From: JASTVH01 sp042862465
GTDB taxonomy: Bacteria; Pseudomonadota; Gammaproteobacteria; Pseudomonadales; Oleiphilaceae
Assembly: GCA_042862465.1 (NCBI GenBank)
Contig: JASTVH010000002.1
Span: 499,915 to 563,914 of the forward strand
DNA: 64,000 nucleotides
Direction of reading: 5' to 3'
The notes under the pieces are model-generated. The model ran no database searches, was not told the origin of the DNA, and was given only the letters and a program-made list of their open reading frames with translations. Of this stretch, positions 9,267 to 17,473 are shown in pieces. A program made the translations under genes and the position numbers. Position 1 is the first letter of the stretch. Each line of letters begins with the position of its first letter.

Positions 9267-10151
9267 ATGAACCTCAATCATCTGGCCATCTTTCGGGCGG
9301 TGGCTGAAGCTGGCAGTGTCAGTGGTGCGGCCCTGGACCTCCACATCAGCCAACCGGCGGTTTCCAAGCAGCTTCGGGAATTTGAGGCGCGCCTGGGGGT
9401 GCCGCTGGTGGATCGTTTGCCCAAAGGTGTTCGCCTTACCTCGGCAGGGACCCTGCTGCTGGACTACGCTCGCCAGATCGCCCACACGGAGGCGGCCGCC
9501 GAACGCGCACTGCGGGAACTGGCCGATCTGCAGACCGGCAGTCTGGCGATCGGCGCCAGCATGACCATCGGCAACTACCTGATGCCACGGCTGCTGGCAC
9601 GCTTTCAGCGCCAGTTTCCCGGAGTCGATATCACGCTGGAAATCGCCAATACCGAGGACATTCAACAGCGCCTGTTGGCGGACAGCCTGGATCTGGGGTT
9701 TACCGAGGGCTTCGTGGACCAAGACCGGTTCGCGGCGGAGGTATTCGCCATGGACGAGCTGGTGGTGATCGCCGGGCCCAACCACCCCCTCGCCGAGCGC
9801 CAGGAGGTCGCGGCGGAAGAGCTGGCCCGGGCGACCTGCATTCTCCGGGAGCCCGGTTCGGGCACCCGGGCGGTCCTGGAGCAGGTGCTGGAGGAGCGCG
9901 GTCTGCACTGCGGTTCGCGAATGGCCCTGGGCAGTCCGGAGGCGATCAAACAGGCAGTGGCATCCGGGGCCGGCATTTCCGTGGTTTCCCGCCTGACCAT
10001 CGAGACCGAGTTGCATGCCGGCACACTGGTGGTGCTGCCAGTGCGGGACCTCAAGCTGGCGCGGCCATTGCACCGGGTCAGCCTGCGCAATCGGCACCCG
10101 AGTCGCGCGCTGGAACGGTTTCTGGCGCTGCTGGAGGAGGCCCAGCCCTAG
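9267..10151 (+). CDS. LysR-family regulator (YeiE/CysB-like), divergent from yeiH-like gene
   Basis: 294 residues from the second ATG; the first at 9258 adds three residues and cannot be excluded. The N-terminal winged helix-turn-helix is clear (FRAVAEAGSVSGAALDLHIS, then QPAVSKQLREFEARLG). The C-terminal substrate-binding domain starts near residue 88 (GSLAIGASMTIGNYLMPRLL). The ILREPGSGTRAVLEQVL segment is typical of the CysB/YeiE branch that senses small sulfur or anionic ligands. By context it should control the divergent yeiH-like exporter and itself. Confidence 0.9.
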   Translation: MNLNHLAIFRAVAEAGSVSGAALDLHISQPAVSKQLREFEARLGVPLVDRLPKGVRLTSAGTLLLDYARQIAHTEAAAERALRELADLQTGSLAIGASMTIGNYLMPRLLARFQRQFPGVDITLEIANTEDIQQRLLADSLDLGFTEGFVDQDRFAAEVFAMDELVVIAGPNHPLAERQEVAAEELARATCILREPGSGTRAVLEQVLEERGLHCGSRMALGSPEAIKQAVASGAGISVVSRLTIETELHAGTLVVLPVRDLKLARPLHRVSLRNRHPSRALERFLALLEEAQP

Positions 10152-10160
10152 GGGGCGGGA

Positions 10161-11507
10161 TTAGCTGCTGAGCGAGGCCTGGCCTGAAACCGTTCCCCGG
10201 GGAGCAGGGCCGGACGAGCTGGAGGCTGCGCCAACCTGAGTAAAGTAGCGCTCCACCTCCGCCGTCAACAACGTATCCAGTGTGGCGTCATCGGCATCCT
10301 TGATGTGCTGATACCAGGTTGCCGCGTTCTGCAGGAACAGCGCCAGCAGTTCGGGATCGAAATGCGCCCCTTCCCCTTCGCGAAGAATGGCCAAAGACTT
10401 GTCCAGCGGAAAGGGCTCCTTATAGGGGCGTTTCGAGGTCAGGGCATCGAAGACATCGGCGATACAGAATATCCGGGCCGCCAGCGGGATGGCCTGGCCC
10501 GCCAACCCCCGGGGATAACCGCTGCCATCGAACTTCTCGTGATGGCCGAAGACCACATCCTCGGCCTCCCGCAGCCACTGGGTTGGGCGGATAATGTCCA
10601 GGCCGTGGTGGGTATGCTCCTGCATGACCGAGAATTCCTTCTCGGTGAGTCGCCCGGGCTTGTGCAGAATGCGGTCGGGAATGGCGATCTTGCCCACATC
10701 ATGCAGGAACGCGCCCTTGATCAGACGTTTGATGGACTCCGGGCTGGCACCGAGCTCCCGCGCCAGGTAAATCGAGTAGAGCGTCACCCGGTAATTGTGG
10801 CTGTGGGTGTCGCTGTCCCGCTTGGCGATGGCATTGCCCAGAACTTTCAGCAGCTCCAGGTTGGAGCGGGCCAGCTCCTGGGAATGACGGTTGATGCGAC
10901 GGTGCTGGCGTTTGACCACCGGGTAGAAAACGCCAATCGACAGGGCGATGGTCAGGATCACCGTCAGCACCGCCAGCGCCACCCGTCCGGCCAGCAGCAC
11001 CAGCGTCTCATCGGCGATCCGGAAAACGCCTTCCAGATAGCCGTTCAGCGCCTTTTGTGGCCCGCCATCGAGTTTGACCCAGACCTGCAGGTAGAGCTGG
11101 CCGTCCAGCCAGATACGGCGGTAGGTGGCGTTGTCCGAGGGACTGAAGAGATGGCTGCCGCGATCCAGTTCCTGCTGCAGGCGGCGTATATCGCCCAGAT
11201 GGGCGCTGCCCAGTTCGTCATGGCGGGGATCATAGACTTCTATGGCCACAAAATGGTCGGCACTGGCGCTTTGCTCATCAAGAAACCTGCGAAGTAGTCG
11301 TTCCCGCTGTACCTCCGGGCGTTGAGCAAAGTCTGACGGCAACCGCTGTTGGGCCTGATCGGCCAAACGAATGGCGGAAGACGACAGCTCTTCATCGATG
11401 ATTTCCAGTTCAAGCAGGGTGGTGACCGCGGAAAGAATAAAGGCCAGAACCAGACCGGCGAACACCATGCGGCGCAGTAATGCCCCGGGAGGACTTAAAT
11501 GAGTCAT
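10161..11507 (-). CDS. Membrane HD-GYP c-di-GMP phosphodiesterase
   Basis: 448 residues. An N-terminal membrane helix (about 15-35), a periplasmic sensor region (about 36-165) and a second helix (about 170-192) precede the HD-GYP domain. The catalytic set is complete: NAIAKRDSDTHSHNYRVTLY, HDVGKIAIPDRIL, QEHTHHGLDII, FGHHEKFDGSGYPRGLAGQ, and ADVFDALTSKRPYK. HD-GYP proteins hydrolyse c-di-GMP to pGpG/GMP. The periplasmic part looks like a CHASE/dCache-style ligand sensor but is not identified. It is a single gene, convergent with the LysR gene. Confidence 0.92.
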   Translation of the reverse strand: MTHLSPPGALLRRMVFAGLVLAFILSAVTTLLELEIIDEELSSSAIRLADQAQQRLPSDFAQRPEVQRERLLRRFLDEQSASADHFVAIEVYDPRHDELGSAHLGDIRRLQQELDRGSHLFSPSDNATYRRIWLDGQLYLQVWVKLDGGPQKALNGYLEGVFRIADETLVLLAGRVALAVLTVILTIALSIGVFYPVVKRQHRRINRHSQELARSNLELLKVLGNAIAKRDSDTHSHNYRVTLYSIYLARELGASPESIKRLIKGAFLHDVGKIAIPDRILHKPGRLTEKEFSVMQEHTHHGLDIIRPTQWLREAEDVVFGHHEKFDGSGYPRGLAGQAIPLAARIFCIADVFDALTSKRPYKEPFPLDKSLAILREGEGAHFDPELLALFLQNAATWYQHIKDADDATLDTLLTAEVERYFTQVGAASSSSGPAPRGTVSGQASLSS

Positions 11508-11640
11508 TCAGACAGGTACCCCTTCAACGGGTGTCACGAGCTCAGGATGCCGCGTGTAAACCCATTTCATCAAAACGGTTCAAGGGATAAAGATAGTTCA
11601 AAAACGGACGGGGTATTGGGGGGAGCGGGGCAGGAAAAGT

Positions 11641-11664
11641 CGGCCCACCCTGTCAGTGGGCCGG
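11641..11664 (-). terminator. Intrinsic terminator of the PEP-CTERM gene
   Basis: On the minus strand GGCCCAC and GTGGGCC form a GC-rich stem with a 7-base loop, followed by GACTTTTCC. It lies about 30 bp beyond the PEP-CTERM stop, in the right place and orientation for a rho-independent terminator. Confidence 0.75.
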
Positions 11665-11693
11665 ACTTGCTCAGACGTGATGGCGCCTGAACG

Positions 11694-12308
11694 TTATGCC
11701 TTCATGCGGCGACGTGCGCCCAGGCCAACCAGGCCCAGACCCAGCAGGGCCAGGGTGCCGGGTTCGGGTACGGCGGCCATTTCAAAAGCCACGCCGTTAC
11801 TGCTGCTTAGAACCACTTCGTCGAAAGTACCGGTGAAGGTGAAATAGCCGTCGAAACCGTAGTTATTCGGGCTGCCTGGCGAACTGGCATCGCTATTGGC
11901 GTTAACACCGGTGTACGTACCTTGGGACATGCCGGCGGAGAAGAATTCGAGTACGTTGTAGGAGTCCACGGAACCCCAGTAGAGCTCGAAGAGACCGTTC
12001 AGGCCAGTGACATCAATCGGGCTGGTAGCGCCTGAAGGGTCGTTTTTCGAACTCGTTACGTTGTAGGACAGCACGGCCGCCGGATTGCCAGTATCTTCTC
12101 CCGGTCTTTTGTAAGAGCCTGACACGGTGGTGGCCGGATCAATCACAGCGCCTCCAGTGGCAGTGTAGCCTGCAGTTGCCAAGTCGGTGCAAGTACCCGG
12201 GCAGAGGTTGCTGACATAGTTGGCAGTAATCGGCGCAGACATCGCGGGTGTGGCAAATGTCAGAGCTGCCGCAGCGGCTCCGGCAAAAAACAGCTTCTTG
12301 TTGATCAT
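11694..12308 (-). CDS. PEP-CTERM exosortase-dependent surface protein
   Basis: 204 residues. A signal peptide (cleavage near AMSAPI) starts the protein. The C-terminus is a textbook PEP-CTERM sorting signal: VPEPGTLALLGLGLVGLGARRR, that is the Pro-Glu-Pro motif, a hydrophobic helix and an Arg cluster. Such proteins are processed by exosortase (EpsH/XrtA) and released to the surface or matrix. The middle is small-residue and Ser/Thr/Asn rich, with LYWGSVDSYNVLEFF, a motif I associate with a PEP-CTERM subfamily that keeps a WGSVDSYN box. GGGAG precedes the ATG. No exosortase is in the window, as usual for dispersed targets. A sigma-54 promoter lies upstream. Confidence 0.92.
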   Translation of the reverse strand: MINKKLFFAGAAAAALTFATPAMSAPITANYVSNLCPGTCTDLATAGYTATGGAVIDPATTVSGSYKRPGEDTGNPAAVLSYNVTSSKNDPSGATSPIDVTGLNGLFELYWGSVDSYNVLEFFSAGMSQGTYTGVNANSDASSPGSPNNYGFDGYFTFTGTFDEVVLSSSNGVAFEMAAVPEPGTLALLGLGLVGLGARRRMKA

Positions 12309-12385
12309 GGTATTGCTCCCTTTTTGGTCATTCGTTCTTGATCAGCGAGCAGCCGGTGGGCTTGACTTGCCGACGGAGGGAGTTT

Positions 12386-12401
12386 TGCAATTTATCTGCC
12401 A
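12386..12401 (-). promoter_or_regulatory. Sigma-54 (-24/-12) promoter of the PEP-CTERM gene
   Basis: On the minus strand the sequence is TGGCAGATAAATTGCA. The GG and GC doublets are exactly 10 bases apart, as sigma-54 requires, and TGGCA/TTGCA match the consensus halves. The predicted transcription start is about 12375, leaving a leader of about 65 nt before the ATG. Sigma-54 control fits PEP-CTERM systems, where the PrsK/PrsR two-component pair includes a sigma-54-type regulator. Confidence 0.7.
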
Positions 12402-12501
12402 TTTACGAAAAATATTCAAAATCATGTTGTTAGAAAAACAGGCGTCGATTAGCTGATCAGAAGTGTAAAAAAAATGAACAGTCTTGGATGGGAGCGGTGG
12501 T

Positions 12502-13098
12502 TTACCCCGGCTTACGGGCGATCATCTGTACCACCGCGGCGAGCCCCGTATGGTATTGCCCTTCCCGGACCTCGCGTTCCTTCTCCTCCAGGGACAGGAA
12601 CTCCAGTCCCCTGAGCTCCTCCTGCAGGGTCCGGTCTGTCATCATCATCTCGGACGACGGCGGTCCTCCGGTGCCATAGTCAAGCTGCGCCGGTTGATAG
12701 GCTTCAAGCAGCATCACGCCGCCCGGGCGCAAACCCGCGACGCAGCGCTGGTGAACCCGGGCCCGTAATTCGGGAGGCAGGTGCGCGAAGATGGAGACAA
12801 TGCCGTCCCAGGTATCGGAACCAATCTCGTAATCGCCTAGATCGGCATGCACCGTTTCCACCGTCACCCCTCGTGATTCGGCCAGTTTCCGGGCCTTGGC
12901 CAGGCCCACGCCGGAGGCGTCCACGGACGTTACGGTGAAACCCTGCTCGGCCAGCCAGACCCCGTTGCGGCCTTCACCGTCGGCGAGACACAACAGGCGG
13001 CCCGGTGGGAGGTGCTCTGCGTTGGCCGCCAGAAATTCGTTGGGGGCGGTGCCGTAAGCGTAGGTCTCGCTGCTGTAACGTTCGTCCCAATTGCGCAT
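12502..13098 (-). CDS. Class I SAM-dependent methyltransferase (TehB/UbiE-like)
   Basis: 198 residues from ATG 13098, matching relatives that start MxxWDERYSSE; the longer frame to 13158 looks like leader sequence. The AdoMet-binding signature is PPGRLLCLADGEGRNGVWLA (motif I) followed by VTSVDASGVGLAKARKLAE. The acidic post-I residue and LGDYEIGSDTWDGIVSIFAH complete the Rossmann core. Close relatives are annotated as tellurite-resistance/thiopurine-like methyltransferases, but the substrate is not predictable. It is upstream of the PEP-CTERM gene on the same strand, with that gene's own promoter between. Confidence 0.85.
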   Translation of the reverse strand: MRNWDERYSSETYAYGTAPNEFLAANAEHLPPGRLLCLADGEGRNGVWLAEQGFTVTSVDASGVGLAKARKLAESRGVTVETVHADLGDYEIGSDTWDGIVSIFAHLPPELRARVHQRCVAGLRPGGVMLLEAYQPAQLDYGTGGPPSSEMMMTDRTLQEELRGLEFLSLEEKEREVREGQYHTGLAAVVQMIARKPG

Positions 13099-13179
13099 GG
13101 TGAGGTTGTTCTCCGCTGCATCGAAATTCGACCCGACAGGCGTCCTTGATGGCAGCATAAATCAGGCCCCTGCAAGCCG

Positions 13180-13413
13180 CTATTGCTGCGTGGCGTCTTC
13201 GATCACCTGCTGCTGTTTTCGGTTGTTCTCTTCCACCATGTCATTGAAGTCCTTCTCGAACTGTTTCACGTCTTGTGCCCTTTGGGGCACCGTGAGTGTT
13301 TGCGAGTCCGGCGAGGCGGCGTTCTCCGATGGCGGGGGCGGCGGTGTCTGTAGCTGGCGTGCCACCAGCAATCCGCCAATAACCAGCACGATAAGCAATA
13401 GGATCAGACGCAT
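13180..13413 (-). CDS. Small single-pass membrane protein of unknown function
   Basis: 77 residues from an ATG with a GGAGAG ribosome site. One N-terminal membrane helix (RLILLLIVLVIGGLLVARQL) is followed by a Pro run (QTPPPPPSENAA) and a charged helical tail (about 45-77) rich in Gln, Asn and Glu. That topology suits a short periplasm-facing anchor or accessory protein. Family not recognised. It is about 80 bp upstream of the methyltransferase and may share its transcript. Confidence 0.6.
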   Translation of the reverse strand: MRLILLLIVLVIGGLLVARQLQTPPPPPSENAASPDSQTLTVPQRAQDVKQFEKDFNDMVEENNRKQQQVIEDATQQ

Positions 13414-13542
13414 GGACACTCTCCGTCGGCGGTCTTGTGGCGCTGTCCTCCAAGCATAGTGAAGGCACCGGGCTTTTGCGCGGCTTTCATTGGTCTTAGG
13501 TTTGGCAGGCTGTGCGCTCCGATGGGCGATACCGGGGCCGGA

Positions 13543-14310
13543 TCAGTCCTGATAGATCATTTTCCGGGTCATGCCGCCATCGATCACGATGTTCTCCCCG
13601 GCGATGAAACCGGCCTCCTCGGAAAGCAGAAAAGCGCAGAGCTCAGCCACATCCTGCGGACGTCCGACACGGCCTGCCGGATGCTGGGCATGATCCGTCG
13701 CTGACAGTTTCGGCTCTGCTCGCTGCGAAGGCTTCTGGTGATCCTCGGTCGCAATCCAGCCGGGACTGACGGCATTCACCCGCACCCTGCCCGAGAGGCT
13801 GACCGCCATGGCATGGGTCAGTGCAACCAATCCGCCCTTGCTGGCGGCATAGGCCTCGCAATCCGGTTCGGACTGCAGGGCGCGGGTGGAGGCGATATTG
13901 ACGATGGCACCGCGCTGGGCGGCGAGATGATCGGCACAGTGCTTACTGAGCAGGAAGGCGCCGGTGAGATTGACGTCGATCCAGCGCTGCCAGTCCGCGA
14001 TGGCCAGTTGTGTCAGTGGTCCGCTTTCCGGGTTGGCGATGCCGGCATTGTTGACCAGGCCGTCCAGGCGTCCGAACTGATCCAGGACCTTTCGCACCGA
14101 GTCGGCCACCGCTGTTTCATCGGCGACATCGGTTTCCAGTGCCAGCAGCCGTTCGGCGTCCGCGCTCACTTCGGCTGTCAGCGCCGCCAGTGCTTCGGCC
14201 TCTGTGTCCAGTGCTGCCACAGCCCAACCGCGGGCCAGCATTTCCCGAACAGTTCCCAGCCCAATGCCCTGGGCACCGCCGGTTACGATGACTGTCTTCT
14301 GTGCCTTCAT
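13543..14310 (-). CDS. Short-chain dehydrogenase/reductase (SDR)
   Basis: 255 residues, classical SDR length. The cofactor motif is VTGGAQGIGLGTV at the N-terminus, NNAGIAN comes mid-protein, and the catalytic Tyr-Lys pair is in CEAYAASKGGLVALTHAMA with Ser in the preceding NIASTRAL strand. The C-terminus has GRVGRPQDVAELCAFLLS and GENIVIDGGMTRKM, typical of NAD(P)-dependent 3-oxoacyl- or polyol-type SDRs. Asp in ALDTEAEAL after strand 2 favours NAD(H). Substrate unknown. Confidence 0.9.
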   Translation of the reverse strand: MKAQKTVIVTGGAQGIGLGTVREMLARGWAVAALDTEAEALAALTAEVSADAERLLALETDVADETAVADSVRKVLDQFGRLDGLVNNAGIANPESGPLTQLAIADWQRWIDVNLTGAFLLSKHCADHLAAQRGAIVNIASTRALQSEPDCEAYAASKGGLVALTHAMAVSLSGRVRVNAVSPGWIATEDHQKPSQRAEPKLSATDHAQHPAGRVGRPQDVAELCAFLLSEEAGFIAGENIVIDGGMTRKMIYQD

Positions 14311-14374
14311 GGTTCACTCTCCCTGATTTCCCATTGCCCTGGTCTCGGTACAGCGGATGCCGGATGGCATTTAT

Positions 14375-16777
14375 TTATGGGGTCGACAGTCCCGGCATCA
14401 TTTGGTGATCCTCCAGAAGGGCTTTCAGGTCTGCCATACGTAATGGTTTGACCTTGAAGCCGCTCATGCCGGCTTCAAGGCAGCGCTCCTGGTAGCCGTG
14501 GGTCGCATTGGCAGTGACCGCGACGATCGGTGTTTTGTGGTTCAAGGTCGACCGAAGACGGATTTCCCGGGTGGCAGTGATGCCGTCCATAATGGGCATC
14601 TGGCAGTCCATGAGAATAAGGTCAAAAGGTTCCCGGCAGGCTGTGTCGATGGCTTCCTGGCCATCGCACGCGCCTTCCGTGTCAAAGCCCAACTTTTCAA
14701 GCTGTTTGCGTAAAACCAGGCGATTCCCCATGTCGTCTTCAACCACCAGGATGCGGTGCTGGCGCGACCGTGGCAGGTAGGTATCGGGTTGATCCCCTTC
14801 CGCAGCGTCACCTGCCCCCTGGTAATAGGGAACAAAGGGCACGATGCAACGAATCTGGGTGCCGGTGGGGTCGGACTTCACAAGATCCAGGCGCCCTTTC
14901 ATGGCTTGCAGGAGGGTGTGTGCCAAGGGAAGCCCCAGTCCAACCCCTCCATAGCGGCGCGTCAGGCCGCCCTCTCCCTGTTCAAAGGCCTGGAAGACCC
15001 GTTTTCTGCGATGTTCGGGGATACCCTGGCCACTGTCCGACACTGACCACTGCAGCATGTGTCGGTCCCCATCTTCCGATACATGGCACTCCACCAGCAC
15101 CTGGCCACCGGGTGGTGTGAATTTCACCGCGTTATCGATGATCTGGTACAACACCTTTTCCAGCATGAGGGCATCCACCAGCACAGTGTCAGGCACGTCG
15201 TGATCCACATGCAGACTGAGACCGACGGATTTGTAGCGTGCTTCTTCGGCAAATTCGTCCTTGAGCAAAGCAACAAGGCTTGAAGGACGTAAGGGTTGCG
15301 GAGAAGAAACCAGCGTGTCGCTCTGTGCATCAGCAAAGTCCAGGATGCCTCCCACCTGACGGGTCATTTTTTCGTTGGCCCGACGGATCGCCTCAAAGGC
15401 GGTGCGTTGCTCGGGAGTCATGGGGGCCTGACCCAGCAGGTCGAGATGACCGCTGACGGTATGCAGTGGGGTGCGCAGTTCGTGACTGACGGCCGTGAGA
15501 AAGTCGTCCTTGATTCTGTTGCTCTGGGCCAGCGCTTCGCGTGCTTGATCGGCCAGCATCAGCCTTTCCTGTTGCAGGTGTTCGCGTTCATCGCGAAGCA
15601 CTTTGATGCGTGCCGCAAGAGCAAGGGAGAACATAAGCATTTCCCACACCAGCGCGGCAGGCAGCAGGTAAAGTGTCCATTTCGAAGGGGGGACGATGTT
15701 GTGGTACTCGAAAAGAATAAAGAACAGGGTACCAATGACAGGAATCCAGCCCATCAGGAAGAGCTGGCTGGGGAGGTGCCCCTGGAGCGAACGCCGGAAG
15801 CTGACATAGAGCGCCAGTAAATACACCGTGACGCCAAATACCGGGGCCCCCTGGATAATGGTGATCTCGTCGAAAAAGAGAATGCCGACCAAAAAGCCCA
15901 TGAGAATGACTGCGAGCACCCTGAGGGCCTTGTGAATAAGCGGAGCCTGGGTTTTGGTCTGCAGGAGCTGTTGTACGAAGAGGGCATGAAAAAGCATCAT
16001 CCCGACCATGCCCAGGGCCCCCAGTTTTTCTCCCAAATCCCAGTGTGAGGGTGGGATATAGAGCAACAGCCGACTGATGTCGCCGATATAGAAGGCTGCC
16101 AGAATCACCCCAAAAACATAGGTCAGATAAAGCCGGTCTCCGACGGAAAAGAAGAGCAGGGTATTGTAGATGGCCAAGGCCAGTATGACCGCTATGAACC
16201 CGCCCATGATCAGGTTATGAAAACCGATGAAAGTCGCCAGGCCGGTGGTGTCCACGACATGTACTGTGGAGCGCAGCGCATAGTCCGGTTCCAGCTTGAG
16301 CGTCAGGTGGTGTGCCCCACTCCTTTTTAGCGGTAATGGCACAATCAGGTTGGGATGGGGAATGGCACGCTGTTGCAATGGCATGGCTGAGGTCAATGGC
16401 TGATCCAGCACCGGTTCCCCATCGAGATAGACCTGTATATTTCGCGCCAGCGGTTCAAGCACCAGCCAGAACTGTTTATCCGAGTCTGGTGCTTTTATCC
16501 GGGTCTGCAGCCATTGCGTCGGGGCGCCGGGTGCCGTTACGAAGACCGTTCCATTCAACGGTCGCCAGTGTTCATCGGTCACTGAGGGTGGTAATTCCCC
16601 TGGGTTGCGGTTGCCTTCAAGGCGACTGAGATAGGGGCTCAAATCGGTATCATGCCCGTTGAGCGTGACAGTGCTGCTGGGCCTGTCGAAAGAGTCGCTG
16701 GCAACTGCCTGAAAAGAAAGACAAATCAACAAAAGCCAGACGGTGCTGTAATGAAACAAGCGATTGCGGAATTTCAA
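14375..16777 (-). CDS. 7TM-DISM hybrid sensor histidine kinase/response regulator
   Basis: 800 residues from a proposed TTG at 16777 with an AGGA site, which places the signal peptide (HYSTVWLLLICLSFQAVA) at the N-terminus. The open frame reaches 16891, but that start would bury the signal 40 residues in. Order: periplasmic 7TMR-DISMED2 carbohydrate-binding-like domain (about 30-180), seven helices (about 190-400), coiled coil, HisKA (VSHELRTPLHTVSGHLDLLG), ATPase (DSGQGIPEHRRKRVFQAFEQ; GVGLGLPLAHTLL) and receiver (ILVVEDDMGNRLVL; phospho-Asp in LILMDCQMPIMDG). It probably senses an extracellular ligand and relays internally. No output regulator is adjacent. Confidence 0.85.
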   Translation of the reverse strand: MKFRNRLFHYSTVWLLLICLSFQAVASDSFDRPSSTVTLNGHDTDLSPYLSRLEGNRNPGELPPSVTDEHWRPLNGTVFVTAPGAPTQWLQTRIKAPDSDKQFWLVLEPLARNIQVYLDGEPVLDQPLTSAMPLQQRAIPHPNLIVPLPLKRSGAHHLTLKLEPDYALRSTVHVVDTTGLATFIGFHNLIMGGFIAVILALAIYNTLLFFSVGDRLYLTYVFGVILAAFYIGDISRLLLYIPPSHWDLGEKLGALGMVGMMLFHALFVQQLLQTKTQAPLIHKALRVLAVILMGFLVGILFFDEITIIQGAPVFGVTVYLLALYVSFRRSLQGHLPSQLFLMGWIPVIGTLFFILFEYHNIVPPSKWTLYLLPAALVWEMLMFSLALAARIKVLRDEREHLQQERLMLADQAREALAQSNRIKDDFLTAVSHELRTPLHTVSGHLDLLGQAPMTPEQRTAFEAIRRANEKMTRQVGGILDFADAQSDTLVSSPQPLRPSSLVALLKDEFAEEARYKSVGLSLHVDHDVPDTVLVDALMLEKVLYQIIDNAVKFTPPGGQVLVECHVSEDGDRHMLQWSVSDSGQGIPEHRRKRVFQAFEQGEGGLTRRYGGVGLGLPLAHTLLQAMKGRLDLVKSDPTGTQIRCIVPFVPYYQGAGDAAEGDQPDTYLPRSRQHRILVVEDDMGNRLVLRKQLEKLGFDTEGACDGQEAIDTACREPFDLILMDCQMPIMDGITATREIRLRSTLNHKTPIVAVTANATHGYQERCLEAGMSGFKVKPLRMADLKALLEDHQMMPGLSTP

Positions 16778-17122
16778 ACCCGTTCCTACCTGCGTTTTAT
16801 TTTGGATTTCAGGCGTGTGTCGAGGAGAAGGCCGCCGCAGGATACAGTGACAGTGGAAGTACACAGTGAGTGTTTTGGGAGCAGCCGGCATCCTGCGTTG
16901 GCAAACTTTTCATCCATGCGTTCTCCAATAATAGCACCGGATTAAAAACATGCCGTGATAGGGGCCATATAGTCAGGCCGTGGGGGGGATGCCCTACTGA
17001 AACCGCGTTTTTATGGCTCCTCTTCAGTGCCTTAAGTTGGGCCTAAGCCGACCGTGTCATATTCATTGTGTCTTTGGCTTTAACCCGAAGAACGTCATCC
17101 ACGCAAGAGGAGGACAGGCACG
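16778..17122. other. Intergenic region upstream of the divergent kinase and small protein
   Basis: This 345-bp spacer holds the divergent promoters of the hybrid kinase and the 65-residue protein. If the kinase starts at 16891 the spacer is 231 bp. I see no convincing -35/-10 pair, and a sigma-28-like TAAG/GCCGA pair at 17033-17054 has wrong spacing. A GAGGAGG ribosome site lies at its end. Confidence 0.5.
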
Positions 17123-17320
17123 ATGAATGTTGTCTCAGCAAGTCAGGCCGCGCTCTACATGCAGACGGCGGCCAGTCAGGCACAGCGTCCCTCCCAGGCG
17201 CCAACGGCGACCCCGAAGGCGTCGCCGCAGCCGGCAGGCAATGCCGAGGAGACCGGTGAAAGTCGGGCGGTGCAGGCGGCCGAGGGTGAAGTTGGTGGCC
17301 GCATCAACACCTACGCCTGA
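17123..17320 (+). CDS. Small Ala/Pro/Gln-rich protein, possibly motility associated
   Basis: 65 residues with a very strong AAGAGGAGG ribosome site seven bases before the ATG, which argues for real translation. It begins MNVVSASQAALYMQTAASQA and has a low-complexity Pro/Thr/Ala/Gln centre and a conserved-looking GGRINTYA end. Short proteins beginning with a Met-Asn/Asp-Val-Ser helix occur as YjfB-type putative motility proteins, and many marine gammaproteobacteria have small proteins of this shape. No export signal or catalytic motif. The assignment is tentative. Confidence 0.55.
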   Translation: MNVVSASQAALYMQTAASQAQRPSQAPTATPKASPQPAGNAEETGESRAVQAAEGEVGGRINTYA

Positions 17321-17330
17321 CGGGACCCGT

Positions 17331-17360
17331 GGCCGGCTCGGGGAGAGGCCCGGGCCGGCC
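17331..17360 (+). terminator. GC-rich hairpin after the small protein gene
   Basis: GGCCGG and CCGGCC bracket a GC-rich loop with further CTCGGG/CCCGGG pairing. It starts 10 bp after the stop. There is no T tract, so it may act as a transcript-stabilising stem or rho-dependent end rather than an intrinsic terminator. Confidence 0.4.
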
Positions 17361-17473
17361 GAATTCTGTCGTTGCCCTCACCTTCGATCGTCCTTTCCGC
17401 CTGAAGCGGGTTGAAATCACTTGGTCAAGACGCATGTCATTGGGTACACCCTAGAATCAAGGGAGGTATTGTC

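Noticed and set aside
10305..11297. Plus-strand 330-residue frame opposite the HD-GYP gene
   Set aside because: Antisense shadow; the HD-GYP frame has full catalytic motifs.
17033..17054. Sigma-28-like TAAG and GCCGA boxes upstream of the small protein gene
   Set aside because: Only about 10 bases separate the boxes where about 15 are needed, and the GCCGATAA end is poor.
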